A stretch of 64,000 bases of DNA from Adiantum capillus-veneris (GCA_014529385.2 CM043949.1:113833477-113897476), one strand, 5' to 3'. Shown: positions 26,328 through 38,021, counted from the first letter of the stretch. The notes: generated from the sequence alone by a model not told the origin. Program-made: numbers and translations.

Positions 26328-27432
26328 TGAAATTGGCCTATATTATTTGAGAGTAGTGGAAATTAATGAGAGTACTTTTGAGAAATGACTTTGTGAGCAT
26401 AGCGGGTGAACATAATTGAAGATAGCAACATAATCATAGCAATTAGTTAACTTGGCATAAACAATACTTTTGCAAGAGAGAGAATTTAGAGAACATGACA
26501 ACAGTTGAGGACCGGATTTATGTGGAGCCGGTCCCCCCTCCAATAAGCATTTGTATTATGATTTCTCCCATTGTTACAATACAATCTTTGTGTTCCTTGT
26601 GACCTAGGTGATGCAATGAAGATGGAAAGTTTCATGCATCACAAACATAACATAAACTTGAAGAAAACTTTAACTATCCCAAGCCTCAGTCCCAAGACCT
26701 CAAACACCTTCGAAGGTGGAGAGAGCTAGCAGGGAATGAGGATAGAGAAGAGGAAGAAGAAACATTTCGTAGGAGAAAGAATTAGTTCCTCACTTATCAT
26801 AACTCTTGTTGCTAGCATACATAATAGCATAGTAATGAAGAAGAAGGAGATGGCAAGCTTAAGCATTGAAGCATGGCTCTTGGTTGGATTTGCACTCCAT
26901 ATCCAAGAGTGTTGGTGTAGGCTCTCAACCTCTACTTGCTTGGAGAAGGAGAGGGAGCTCTTGCACTTTGCATAGCACACAATGAGAGTGTTTGCGAGTT
27001 TGTGTGGGTGAGTATACCCCCTAAGCAACCCCCTAGCTTGCTTGGGTCGACCCCCCCTTGTAGCTCATGTTTAAAGCTCATTGGACCCCTCCAGGCCTAG
27101 CCAATCACAAGCAAGAGGCATTACAAGCAGCAAGGGTAGCTTTGAGACAAGTGTCCCCCTTTTCCCTTTGAGAGAGAGGGCTAGATAAATGCTAAATCAA
27201 TTAATTAAATCTCCTAAATTATTATTGGACCCCTTGGGTGGCCAACCAATAGGCTTCAGGCACACCATGAGGGCAACATGAGGAGGAACTTGACAAGTGT
27301 CCCTTTTGCTTTCTTTGTACCATGCATGCCTTGTGTGAGTGTGTGGGTGTTCTCTCTCATCCCCCCTCATGTAGGGCTCGCCCCCTCCTTGTAGGGATTG
27401 AATCTTTGACTTTTTGACACCTCAAGGCCCTC

Positions 27433-27933
27433 TGTGATGCCCCAGAATCTGGGCGTCGGGGAGGGGACTTTTTGGGCCCGGCTCGGATGGGACCGGCTCG
27501 GGTTGGGGTGTTTCTTCAAGGGGTCCTGGCGCGGACGGCACCGGCTCAGGAGGGCCCGGCTCGGACGGGACCGGCTCGGGTCGAGGTGTTGCTTCAAGGG
27601 GTCCTGGCGCGGACGGCACCGGCTCAGGAGGGCCCGGCTCGGACGGGACCGGCTCGGGTCAAGTTGCCTTCACGGGGGCCCGGCTCGGACGGGACCGGCT
27701 CGGGCGTGGTTGCATTCCATGGGTCGACGGCCGTTTGTGTTTCGCGGGTCTTGCGTTCCGGGTCCCTAGCCCCACGTAGCCTCAGGCTCCGCCGCACTGA
27801 CGGAGGGTCATAGCGTGCCCCGGGGAACCTTGCGTGGAGTCCCCACGGTGCGCGAGTGCGTGGAGTGAGGCTACAGTGTCTAGGTGGGGGGTCCCCTCCC
27901 GTGGCCGGTCTCGGGAGGTTCATACCCCTTATA
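27433..27933 (-). repeat. 3' LTR of the GC-rich element
   Basis: Begins TGTGATGCCCCAGAATCTGG in plus sense and ends CCCCTTATA (or ..TATACA at 27937). In element orientation a TATATAAG box sits at its first bases. It contains a tandem array of about 76-bp GC-rich units around CACCGGCTCAGGAGGGCCCG, which produces Gly/Thr/Ser-rich spurious ORFs. Confidence 0.85.
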
Positions 27934-28869
27934 TACACCCCCGGTTGAAGAGAGTTCAACGACCGCGTCGAACGTGGGAAAAGAGTGTTCGGCTATGCAT
28001 GAGGCCAAGGGACTAAGGGGTGCATATAAGTGCAAGTGAGCAAAACTGTTCCCAAAATGCAAGTAAGTAGGCATGCTTTGTTTTTGTCATTTTTGAAATG
28101 AGTGTGTGTGTATTTTTGGGGTTTTGGCAGAAGGCTGAAAAGATATGCTTTGAACACCCAAGTAGAATTCCCCGTACTTGAGCGTTCCCCGAATAGGTAA
28201 CCCAGTGTGCGCGGAGCCACCTGCTGCGTTGGCCCGCGCGGAGGCTTCTTGAAAGCCGGATCTGAAGTAGCGTTCCGTCGCAATGCAGCACTTGCGAGTT
28301 GGTCCCTGTTTGGACGTCATTTGGAGGGCAAGCTCGGGGCCCTGTGGTCTCTTTGTAGACTTGAATGGGTCTTCAGCTCAGCATGGGCCACATAAGTGGC
28401 CGGGGCGCGACGAACACCGTTGGCTTGGTTCGTCGCGTTTTTGGTGGTTCCTGTTTTTGTCATAAAGAGCCCTGTCTGGCTCGCATCTTTCATGTTGACA
28501 GTGTGACGGCCCGCGGGTTGGGCGCGTCCTGAAGAGCCCTGTCTGGCTCGCATCTTTGCTTTTTCTCATGTGGAGGTGCCCGGCTCGGATCAGGGCCGGC
28601 GCGGGTCACGGGTGACGGCCCGGTGTTTGTACGCGTCACGGGGACGGAGGGCGTGTGGTTGCTTTCTGGAGCTCTCTTCACCAAGATTTTGACGACCCGG
28701 GCCATTGCGGTTGGAGCGTCGTGAGGATCGTGCGCGTCGGGCACGTCGGTCTTCAGCTCGTTTCCAGGAGCTCTTTTACTGAGCTCTGATACCAAGTGTG
28801 ACGCCCCAGAATGTGGGCGCGTCGGGTTGAGGTTGGGGGGGCATGGTTTTCCTTTGCTCTGATACCAAG
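27934..28869 (-). other. Internal region of the GC-rich element
   Basis: No retroelement protein. It has a repeated GAGCCCTGTCTGGCTCGCAT (near 28467 and 28535) and a 72-bp duplication of the LTR end plus primer site (28798-28869, with a second primer-site copy at 28784-28795). Confidence 0.6.
28856..28867 (-). other. Primer-binding site of the GC-rich element
   Basis: TGGTATCAGAGC on the minus strand, directly beside the 5' LTR; matches the 3' end complement of initiator tRNA-Met. Confidence 0.8.
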
Positions 28870-29382
28870 TGTGACGCCCCAGAATCTGGGCGCGTCGGGG
28901 AGGGGACGTTTTGGGCCCGGCTCGGATGGGACCGGCTCGGGTCGGGGTGTTTCTTCAAGGGGTCCTGGCGCGGACGGCACCGGATCAGGAGGGCCCGGCT
29001 CGGACGGGACCGGCTCGGGTCGAGGTGTTGCTTCAAGGGGTCCTGGCGCGGACGGCACCGGCTCAGGAGGGCCCGGCTCGGACGGGACCGGCTCGGGTCA
29101 AGTTGCCTTCACGGGGGCCCGGCTCGGACGGGACCGGCTCGGGCGTGGTTGCGTTCCATGGGTCGACGGCCGTTTGCGTTTCGCGGGTCTTCGCGGGTCT
29201 TGCGTTCCGGGTCCCTAGCCCCACGTAGCCTCAGGCTCCGCCGCACTGACGGAGGGTCATAGCGTGCCCCGGGGAACCTTGCGTGGAGTCCCCACGGTGC
29301 GCGAGTGCGTGGAGTGAGGCTACAGTGTCTAGGTGGGGGGTCCCCTCCCGTGGCCGGTCTCGGGAGGCTCATACCCCTTATA
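28870..29382 (-). repeat. 5' LTR of the GC-rich element
   Basis: Matches 27433-27933 closely. It is 12 bp longer, mainly through an extra TCTTCGCGGG unit near 29185. Confidence 0.85.
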
Positions 29383-29875
29383 CCCTCATGCATAGGCCCA
29401 GTTCAAGCTTGGCTCATAAGAACTTTAAGCTTGGGTTGGGTTCTCACCTCAAGTGCAACCCTAGCATGTCAAGCACCTCAAGCATCTCAATAATTAAGCA
29501 CCTCAAGCATCTCAAGCACCTCAAGCACCTTAGTCATCAAGCATGACAAGCAGAACAAGCACCTCGAGCTGGGTCGGGTTCCCACGCCTCAAGCTCAGCC
29601 CTAGCTTACCTAAGGTCAAAGGCCTTTTACACACATTATTGGAGGTCTTCAATGAAGCTAACCCTAAGGTATTATGCTCCATTTGTTAGCCTTGCTCTTT
29701 GATAGACCATCTCTCATTTGGGCCCCTTTACTATTGGCCCCGTGTTGAGATAGATCTATAAGCACATGGCTATATCTTAACACTTGTTCCCGTTTATTCT
29801 CCCAAATTAAGTGATCAATTTAATATGAGAAAATCATTTGGGTTGGTTAAATATTAGATATTAGATTTTATGACA

Positions 29876-30234
29876 TTACCTCTCTCTTGAAATAATAGTC
29901 GTCCTCGACTATGAGGTAGAAGAGATAAAGCCTTAGTCATTAGTCAATTTTACTTAGCGGGTAGAGGATCCCTTTTAACCCTACGACATCTTTCCAAGAT
30001 GGATGACTAATCCATTTGGTGCTTGGGAGACATAGATGCCGCAAGCATGTCTGCTCTTTAGTCCATTTCATTCTCCCAAAGTAGAGTGACAAATTCTACT
30101 TGGTGTTTGAGAGACGTCGTCATCACAAACATGATTCTAAGCATGCATACTGGTTAAATTTGTGCACAATTAAAAAGAGGACTAGTCTTATAAGACAAAA
30201 ACATGAGTCATTTAAAAGAAATTTGTACATTTGC
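29876..30234 (-). other. Polypurine tract and 3' untranslated part of gypsy element
   Basis: AAGAGAGAGG (minus sense) lies four bases from the 3' LTR and is the expected plus-strand primer. The rest is non-coding sequence after the pol stop. Confidence 0.6.
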
Positions 30235-32921
30235 TTACTCTAATGTAGCATTGTAAGCATTGACAAGGTTCATACTATCCTTAAGCTGTATTCCTTGCAT
30301 CCATCTAGCATCTTCAAAAGGATAATTTTTGAACTTAATAAGATACCGTCGGATAATCTTACCATGTCGTAGTACCTTGTCTTCATGCCGAAGAACAGCT
30401 TCGAGTTGTAGCACCTCTTCTTGGTCTTCAACTTCGGGAGGGTCTTCAATAATTGGTTCACTTGGTGGCTCTCCTTTGTAGGGCTTAAGTAGGCTTATAT
30501 GAAAGGCATTGTGAATGAGCCAATGGTTGGGCAACTTGAGTTGATAAGCTGTCTCATTGATGGGCTTCAAGATTTGGAAAGGACCATAGTATCTTTTTGC
30601 TACTTTAGCATAATACTTTTGATGGCCCGTAGGATTTTTGCCCGTCATTTGCCTTAATCGAGCCTTAGGAAACTTGAGTAAGACCCAATCATTTTCTTTG
30701 AACATTAAGGCTCTTCTGTGCTTATCAGCAGCAGCTTTTTGCCTTTGTTGAGAGATGGACATAGCCTCCTTAATCTTTTGAAAAGATTCTTGTAGGTCAC
30801 GGCTACACTCATCGGCGGTGAAGATCTTCCCATGTACTTTGAGTAGCAATGGACTTTTAGGTCTTCCCTCAATGATCTCAAAAGGTGCTTTTCCCGTAGA
30901 AGTATGTACAGTATTATTGTAGACATACTCTACAAGAGGTAAGTACTTTTCCCATTGTGAGCGTTGATCTACTTCGGTAACATAAGTCTTGAGTAGATCG
31001 AGTATCGTAAGATTGGCTATCTCACTTTGGCCATCCGTTTGTGGGTGATAGGCCGAAGAGAAATTCAATCTTGTTCCTAAATTTTCAAAGAGACCTTTCC
31101 AAAAATTATTGGTCATTCTAGGATCTCTATCTGACATGATGGATGTGGGTAATCCATGGTGCTTGAAAATCTGGGATATGAAGAGAGTTGCCATGTGATG
31201 TGCCTTAATAGTCTTTTTGACAAGAATAAAATGTGTTAAACCTGTCAACTATTGTCCATATTCCTGTATTCCCATGGATAGACTTGGGTAATCCAAAGAT
31301 GAATTCCATGGATATACTCTCCCATGGTGAATTTGGAATAGGCAATGGCTGGAGTAATCCAGGTTGCTTCCCTCTATCATACTTGGTCTTTTGGCATACT
31401 ACACATTTTGAAACATACTCTTGTATGTCCACTTTCATGGTAGGCCAATAGAAGTACATCTCTACTCCTCGGAGAGTAGGTTGAATACCTCTATGCCCCG
31501 CATATGGAGGAGCATGGGATTCATACATAACTTTCTCACAAAGGGAATGGGTAACACATAGCCTATTTCCGTGGAGAAGATAACCATTCTGCAAGGTGAA
31601 TGGTTCCTCTTTCTTCCCCAAAGCAAGGGCTGACATTATGTCTCTAAAGTCAGAGTCAGTAGCATACTCATCTATCATAGAGGATAGATCATTGTGTGTA
31701 GCTATAGACACCGCATTAACTTTGGGTCGTCGTGAAAGTGCATCGGCCACTTGATTGTGCTTACCAGCTATGTGAGCAATATGGAAATTAAATTGCGAAA
31801 GAAAATTTGCCCACCTCATTTGTTTGTCGGAAAGCTTGGTTTGCATCATGAAATACTTGAGACTTTGGTGGTTGGTTCGTAGGATAAATGGAGTCCCCAA
31901 TAGGTAGTGCTTCCATGTGTCTAGGGCATGTAGAATAGCTAAAAGCTCTTTCTCATAAATGTCCAAGACTCGCTCATCAATATTGAGCCTTCGGCTCTCA
32001 TATGCTATGGCATGCCCTTCTTGAAGCAAAACTGCTCCAAGGCAATCACCACAAGCATCACATTGGACCTCAAATGGCTTTGAGAGATCCGGAAGCACGA
32101 GGAATGGTTGGGAAGTAAGCTTCTCTTTGAGCTTTTCAAAAGCATTTTGCTCCTTAGCAGTCCATACAAACTTAACGTTCTTCTTAGTTAAGTCGTGTAG
32201 TGGTCCTGCTACTTGAGAGAATTTTGCTATGAAGCGTCTATAGTATGCGCACATACCAACAAAGCTTCTTAGCTCATGTAGATTTCTTGGGTTAGGCCAT
32301 GCTTTTATTACCTCTAACTTTGATGGATCCATTTGGATACCATCTTTAGAGATAATATGACCTAGGTATTGAATCTCTTGAAGGAAGAATTCGCTTTTCT
32401 TTTGGTTGAGAAAAAGCTTGTTCTCCCTCAATGCTTGAAAAATCACTTGGAGATGTTGCTTATGTTCCTCCAAATACTTGGAGTAGATGATGATATCATC
32501 AAAGAACACTCCAGTGAATTTGCGGTATGGTCTAAAAATTTTCTCCATCAAACGATTGAATGTAGCTGGTGCATTAGTCAAGCCAAAAGGCATGACTAGA
32601 TATTCATAAAGACCAAACGTTGTGCGAAATGCGGTCTTTAAGATATCTTCATCCACTATCCTTATTTGATGATAGCCACTCTTAAGGTCAATCCTACTGA
32701 AGTAGGTCGAGCCTTGTAGCTTATCAAACAGATCTTCTACCCGAGGTACGGGAAATTCTGTTTTTGATAGTGATATGGTTTAGTGCTCGATAGTCCACAC
32801 ACATACTGTATGTACCATCTTTCTTTTGCACTAAAAGGACTGGAGAACAAAAGGGAGAGGAACTAGGCCTCACCATCCCTTTGTCTACCAGCTCTTGTAC
32901 TTGCCTCATGATCTCCTCTTG
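30235..32921 (-). pseudogene. gypsy pol: reverse transcriptase, RNase H, integrase, chromodomain-like tail
   Basis: RT begins with [20 protein letters not shown] and CVDYRALN (about 32.8 kb), shifts frame by one base near 32757, then shows FRTTFGLYEYLVMPFGLTNA and the active-site box FFDDIIIYS (about 32.5 kb). RNase H follows with [16 protein letters not shown] (about 32.05 kb) and RTNHQSLKY, where Asp is normally found in place of Asn. Integrase has the H-H-C-C finger (HAPPYAGHRG to CVVCQKTK, about 31.4-31.5 kb). Its first catalytic position reads SMEFIFGLPKS, Glu instead of the usual Asp. A second frameshift near 31230 precedes SDRDPRMTNNFW and YHPQTDGQSE. The C-terminus (30235-30430) resembles a chromodomain (RRYLIKFKNYPFEDARWM). 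Multiple lesions make autonomous activity unlikely. Confidence 0.9.
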
Positions 32922-32924
32922 TTA

Positions 32925-35006
32925 AGCTTGTGAGACTCGATAAGGAGGCTTGTTAGGTGGTGAGCTTCCAGGAAGGAGCTCAATACGATGGTCATCATCC
33001 CCTCGTTTTGGAGGTAAGTCCATAGGGATATCATCGATGAACACATCTTGGAATCCTTTTAGAAAATTAGACAAGTCTAACTCTTCTTGATTCCTACCAT
33101 TTACATTTGATGAAACATTAGTATCTTTTAGAGACTCTTTGACAAAAATCATGTACGCAGAAACTGAGCTCTTCATTGACTTATCAAAAGCAAGAGGATT
33201 TACAAGTGGAATAGTGCGACCACGCTCACTAGCATCTATATACATGTTCTTTCCCCTGTAGGTGAAGTAGATTCTCCTTTCAGGGAACTTCATGTTGGCA
33301 GCCATGCGATCAAACCATGGTGCCCCTAGGATAACATCCTCATGTTGGAGAGGAGAGATGAAGAAGTCTTCCTTGTCGACATAGCTTTGGACATGAAGCC
33401 TCAACTTCCCAATCAAGGGAGTAACGGAGGCTTGTTGTCCCTTGAAAGCTGCATCAGCCACTACTATATCTCCCATCTCAAAAGCTTGAATGCCCAACTT
33501 GGTGGCCAACTCCATTGATATGAAGTTAAGAGTAGATCCAAGGTCAAACAAGATGAAGGCATCATGCTCTCTTACCTTTCTCCAAGCATAGGAAAGTGAT
33601 GATCCTTTGTAATGAGCATCCTCTTTTGGAACTTCGATGGTGGAAGCCCTAGGAGTCTCATTGCGAGTATTCTTCTTGGGGCAAGAACGATAGCCATGTC
33701 CTTGCTCCCCACACTTGAAACACTTATGGTCCTTGCGAAAAGCTTCAAGCTCTTCAGGAGAGAGTTTGTTTTTACCTTTGTAAACTCCCTTCTCCTTGGA
33801 CCGATTGTTGTTGTTGTTGGAATTGACTTGGGAAGTATTTTGAACATTGGTTTTCCCCTTTGCATCACTTTTGTCTTTGTTTTCCATGGGCTTGACATTA
33901 TGTCTAGTCCCTTGATGGAAATTGATGCGTGAAGCAACCATGGTGTGATGGATTACTTCACTAATAGTACCAAGCCATTGAGAGTTGATGTATTCGGCCA
34001 TCTCTTCAGGTAATCCCCCACAGAATTGCTGTCTTTGCTCGGCAAAGTCTATCTTTTGAAAGACAGTAGCCTTGAGATGTAAATCCCAAAACTTGTCTAC
34101 GTATTTGTGGATAGACTCATGGGAGAGGAGCTTCAAGCTGCGCCATTCAGTAAGCACTTTGTCCTTTGCGTCGCTTGCAAGGAATTGCTTCATGATGGAA
34201 ACTCATAGAGTTTTCCATGTCTTTGGGGCTTCACCATTTCCACGAAGGCTAGCCCACCATTGACGTGCTGATTTTTGGAAGTGCATAGCTACATGGTGTA
34301 GCTTAGAGGACTCTGTGAAGCCCTCGTCTCCAAAGGCCGCATCAAATTGCTGGATGAAGGCCAACACTTTGTCGGTAGCACCGAAGGTGCCATCATAGGT
34401 GAGAAAAGAGATACTCTTTCCTCCCTCCTTGAGCTTCTTTAGCTTTTGTGACCTTCGCCATGCAGGAAATGATTTGCGATGTCCTCCCCTCTTGTATTCT
34501 CTAGGAGAATAACCATAACTTTTGTCAGAAGAGGAGGAAGGTGAAGAAGAAGGAGAAGAGGTCACCCTCTTCCTAGCCCTTTTCTTCCTTTGTTTCCTCT
34601 CTTGCCTTTCAGAGTGATGAGGAGAAGGACTATGTGTTGATCTTTTCCTCTTGGGAGGAGTGGGCGATTGTCTAGATTGCCGTCTTCGTGGAGCCACATC
34701 TTCAGAGGAACTTAAACTTTCATTGCTTTCTTGATCTTTGGATTCCTCCTCTTGAATGGGAGAGAGTCTTCTTTTGGGGGTCTCTTCAAGAGGCCTCCTA
34801 AGCTCTGTCTCCTCTTGGAGAGGAAGGGAAATTCCATAAGCACGAAGTTGTTGAGTAACTTCGGCTTGCAAATCAGGGTTGCCCATAGCTTGCTGCAACC
34901 TAGTAACGAGATAGTTCACAAACATGGGAGCATCATCATTAGCACCTTCATGTGCAAAATCAAAGCTATCAATGTTCATTATACTCTCTTGATTATTGTC
35001 AGCCAT
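32925..35006 (-). pseudogene. gypsy gag and protease
   Basis: Starts at ATG 35006 (MADNNQES). The N-terminal part has a charged Arg/Ser/Lys-rich stretch and then the capsid-like gag region (FATDK..., FHKSARQWW-type motif, EWRSLKLLSHESI). A zinc knuckle CFKCGEQGHGYRSC lies at about 33.68-33.72 kb. The protease site near 33.55 kb reads FILFDLGSTLNFI where D-S/T-G is expected, so Leu replaces the middle residue. An in-frame TGA at 34203-34205 interrupts gag, and a TAA at 32922-32924 separates protease from RT. Both stops and the Leu change could be single C-to-T changes, as methylated transposons accumulate. Confidence 0.9.
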
Positions 35007-35425
35007 GTTAACAAAATTTATATATGTACTTAGTGTATGCTTTGGCAATTCAAAACCTTAGTTGCCACTCCTCTTAGCCTTTGAAAATCAGCTCTTAAGT
35101 ATCTACACCCACGGCTCAAAGTGGTTAATTATAGAGAGTAGAGGAGTAGGTCTAACATAGCAGAGTTGCCAAGGGCTAGATCCTTTTGGACTTCTTATGG
35201 CTCAATAATGGTAAAGCCGTAGGCAAGTCTAAAAAGACTCCATTATTAAGTCCAAAGCTCTCGAGGTGTGCACCATCCCCCACATAGTGAGCTCAACAAA
35301 ACCGATAATAGATCCCAATTCCACTTATCCTAATATAATTAACAACATCAACCATTTATAGGCTACTTAAGGACCTCTCTTCTTAAGCAAGAAAAGCGAA
35401 ACCAAATGCTCTAATACCAATGTAA
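35007..35425 (-). other. gypsy 5' leader with primer-binding site
   Basis: The primer site (minus sense TGGTATTAGAGC, 35408-35419) has one mismatch to the usual TGGTATCAGAGC and begins about six bases from the LTR end. The remainder is the untranslated leader before the gag ATG. Confidence 0.75.
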
Positions 35426-37034
35426 TGAAATTGGCCTATTTAATTTGAGAGTAGCGGGAATTAATGAGAGTACTTTTGAGAAATGACTTTGTGAGCATAG
35501 CGGGTGAACATAATTGAAGATAGCAACATAATCATAGCAATTAGTTAACTTGGCATGAACAATACTTTTGCAAGAGAGAGAATTTAGAGAACATGACAAC
35601 AGTTGAGGACCGGATTTATGTGGAGCCGGTCCCCCCTCCAATAAGCATTTGTATTATGATTTCTCCCATTGTTACAATACAATCTTTGTGTTCCTTGTGA
35701 CCTAGGTGATGCAATGAAGATGGAAAGCTTCATGCATCACAAACATAACATAAACTTGAAGAAAGCTTTAACTATCCCAAGCCTCAGTCCCAAGACCTCA
35801 AACACCTTCGAAGGTGGAGAGAGCTAGCAGGGAATGAGGATAGAGAAGAGGAAGAAGAAACATTTCGTAGGAGAAAGAATTAGTTCCTCACTTATCATAA
35901 CTCTTGTTGCTAGCATACATAATAGCATAGTAATGAAGAAGAAGGAGATGGCAAGCTTAAGCATTGAAGCATGGCTCTTGGTTGGATTTGCACTCCATAT
36001 CCAAGAGTGTTGGTGTAGGCTCTCAACCTCTACTTGCTTGGAGAAGGAGAGGGAGCTCTTGCACTTTGCATAGCACACAATGAGAGTGTTTGCGAGTGTG
36101 TGTGGGTGAGTATACCCCCTAAGCAACCCCCTAGCTTGCTTGGGTCGACCCCCCCTTGTAGCTCATGCTTAAAGCTCATTGGACCCCTCCAGGCCTAGCC
36201 AATCATAAGCAGAAGGCTTTACAAGCAGCAAGGGTAGCCTTGAGACAAGTGTCCCCCTTTCCCCTTTGAGAGAGAGGGCTAGATAAATGCTAAATCAATT
36301 AATTAAATCTCCTAAATTATTATTGGACCCCTTGGGTGGCCAACCAATAGGCTTCAGGCACACCATGAGGGCAACATGAGGAGGAACTTGACAAGTGTCC
36401 CTTTTGCTTTCTTTGTACCATGCATGCCTTGTGTGAGTGTGTGGGTGTTCTCTCTCATCCCCCCTCATGTAGGGCTCGCCCCCTCCTTGTAGGGATTGAA
36501 TCTTTGACTTTTTGACACCTCAAGCCCCTCATGCATAGGCCCAGTTCAAGCTTGGCTCATAAGCACTTTAAGCTTGGGCTGGGTTCTCACCTCAAGTGCA
36601 ACCCTAGCATCTCAAGCATTTCAAGTACCTCAAGCATCTCAATAATTAATCACCTCAAGCACCTCAATCATCAAGCACCTCAAGAACCTTAGTCATCAAG
36701 CATGACAAGCAGGACAAGTACCTTGAGCTGGGTCGGGTTCCCGCGCCTCAAGCTCAGCCCTAGCTTACCTAAGGTCAAAGGCCTTTTACACACATTATTG
36801 GAGGTCTTCAATGAAGCTAACCCTAAGGTCTTATGCTCCATTTGTTAGCCTTGCTCTTTGATAGACCATCTCTCATTTGGGCCCCTTTACTATTGGCCCC
36901 GTGTTGAGATAGATCTATAAGCACGTGTCTATATCTTAACACTTGTTCCCGTTTATTCTCCCACATAAAGTGATCAATTTAATATGAGAAAATCATTTGG
37001 GTTGGTTAGATATTAGATATTAGATTTTATGACA
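35426..37034 (-). repeat. 5' LTR of the gypsy element (1.6 kb, intact)
   Basis: Begins TG and ends CA in both readings. Sequence differs from the 3' LTR only at scattered positions and by the nested insertion. It contains a degenerate array of CTCAAGCAC/CTCAAGCAT units (about 36602-36700). Confidence 0.9.
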
Positions 37035-38017
37035 CCCCAAATCACCCATGCAAGGACATATCCATATAAATCCTTGCTCCATAGACAATGCGGCCCATAG
37101 GACATACTTTAAGCTGCTACAAGCTTCACCTCCATTGAGGGATCCTCTTTGTGTGTTTCCACCACCTCTACAATAGCTATAGAATCTATTTATTTGCATG
37201 CTCTCTTGCTCAAAATAACTTTTGTACACCCTTAGATTTCTCTTTTTCTACCATCCACTTTGCATGAAAGTGCTCCAGCTTTGCAAAATCTAGGTTTGCA
37301 TGCTAATCGACACCTACATTTATTGCTACTTTTAGGACCTTATCGGCCACGTTGTGTAAAATGTGATTGATAGCTACATTGTATGTACCTTCATGATTGC
37401 TATTGACAACACGAATGACCTTTGTGATCATCTGTTTGAAGTGATTCTCGTCTGCCACAATGTTGTTTATATGACAAATCAACACACTATCTATAATTGC
37501 CACCAACTTATTGCGTATAACTTTTTCAACCTCAAGGGTCAGGGTGAAAGACTCTATTTACCTGCAAAACAAGGGTTAATCACATAAAAACAAACGTACT
37601 TATCAACAAAGTGGAGGAAGACATAACAATCATCATGACACAAAATCAACTATGGTGCACACATTCTACATGCATAAAGCATGGTACACAACACTTCTAC
37701 AATGGTGAGCTTAGTTGATTTAACGACCATCTATTGGGGCATAGCAACAAGAACAATAGCAAGCAATCCACCAATTGGTTAAAACAACTGTAGATCTAGT
37801 CAGATTAACAATGTTGATTGTGCGGAGGGAAGAGGCACATGAGATGTGCAACCAAAATTAGTGATGCACAAAGCACAAAGCCAAAGAATGCACCAAAAAT
37901 AACACACCTCGGAGGCCTATATAAAGGGGTAGAGGACGAGTGCAAAATAGAGAGAAAGAGAATTCTATAGCAAAACTTTTGTGCGGCGAGAGAGCGCACT
38001 GAGCCCGCAATCCCTCC

Positions 38018-38020
<3 letters not shown>
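37035..38020. other. Unassigned sequence right of gypsy element
   Basis: Short ORFs only. No gene or element recognised. Confidence 0.4.

Positions 38021-38021
<1 letters not shown>

Larger units (their letters stand above)
27433..29382 (-). mobile_element. GC-rich non-autonomous LTR element (TRIM-like) nested in the gypsy LTR
   Basis: The 1950-bp insert is absent from the sister LTR at 36.5 kb, which gives its limits directly. It is flanked by CCCTC (27428-27432 and 29383-29387). Its ends are repeats of about 0.5 kb (27433-27933, 28870-29382), and the sequence next to the right repeat is GCTCTGATACCA, the complement of the tRNA-iMet primer site, so it is a minus-strand LTR element. The internal 0.94 kb has no retroviral-type protein. 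The LTRs contain GC-rich tandem units. The outermost four bases (TGTA) present at the inner edge of the left repeat are missing at the right outer end. The base composition contrasts sharply with its surroundings. Confidence 0.85.
26328..29875 (-). repeat. 3' LTR of the gypsy element, interrupted
   Basis: LTR sequence at 26328-27432 and 29388-29875, separated by the 1.95-kb GC-rich insertion. It holds the same 79-codon open stretch as the other LTR (26736-26975), which I regard as non-coding LTR sequence, and a CTCAAGCAC-type array (about 29468-29535). Confidence 0.9.
26328..37034 (-). mobile_element. Near-complete Ty3/gypsy LTR retrotransposon
   Basis: Two long LTRs bracket a gag-protease-RT-RNase H-integrase reading region on the minus strand. 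In element orientation the LTRs begin TGTCATAAAATC and end AATTTCA. A tRNA-iMet-type primer site (TGGTATTAGAGC) follows the 5' LTR and a polypurine tract (AAGAGAGAGG) precedes the 3' LTR. The LTRs look nearly identical apart from a nested insertion, so the element is fairly young. It is nonetheless broken: stops at 34203-34205 and 32922-32924, frameshifts near 32757 and 31230, and altered catalytic residues. A chromodomain-like tail after integrase suggests a chromovirus. The five bases flanking it (TATAA left, CCCCA right) do not match. Confidence 0.9.

Noticed and set aside
26726-27028. Conserved 79-100-codon ORFs, repeated at 35824-36126
   Set aside because: Both copies are LTR sequence; identity reflects LTR identity, and no protein motif is seen.
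27434-29262. Long GC-rich ORFs with Gly/Thr/Ser or Pro/Arg repeats on both strands
   Set aside because: Open in several frames because GC-rich tandem units lack stops; they lie in the LTRs of a non-autonomous element.
29468-29535. CRISPR-like regular repeats (CTCAAGCAC units)
   Set aside because: Short degenerate tandem units without spacers, inside an LTR of a eukaryotic element.
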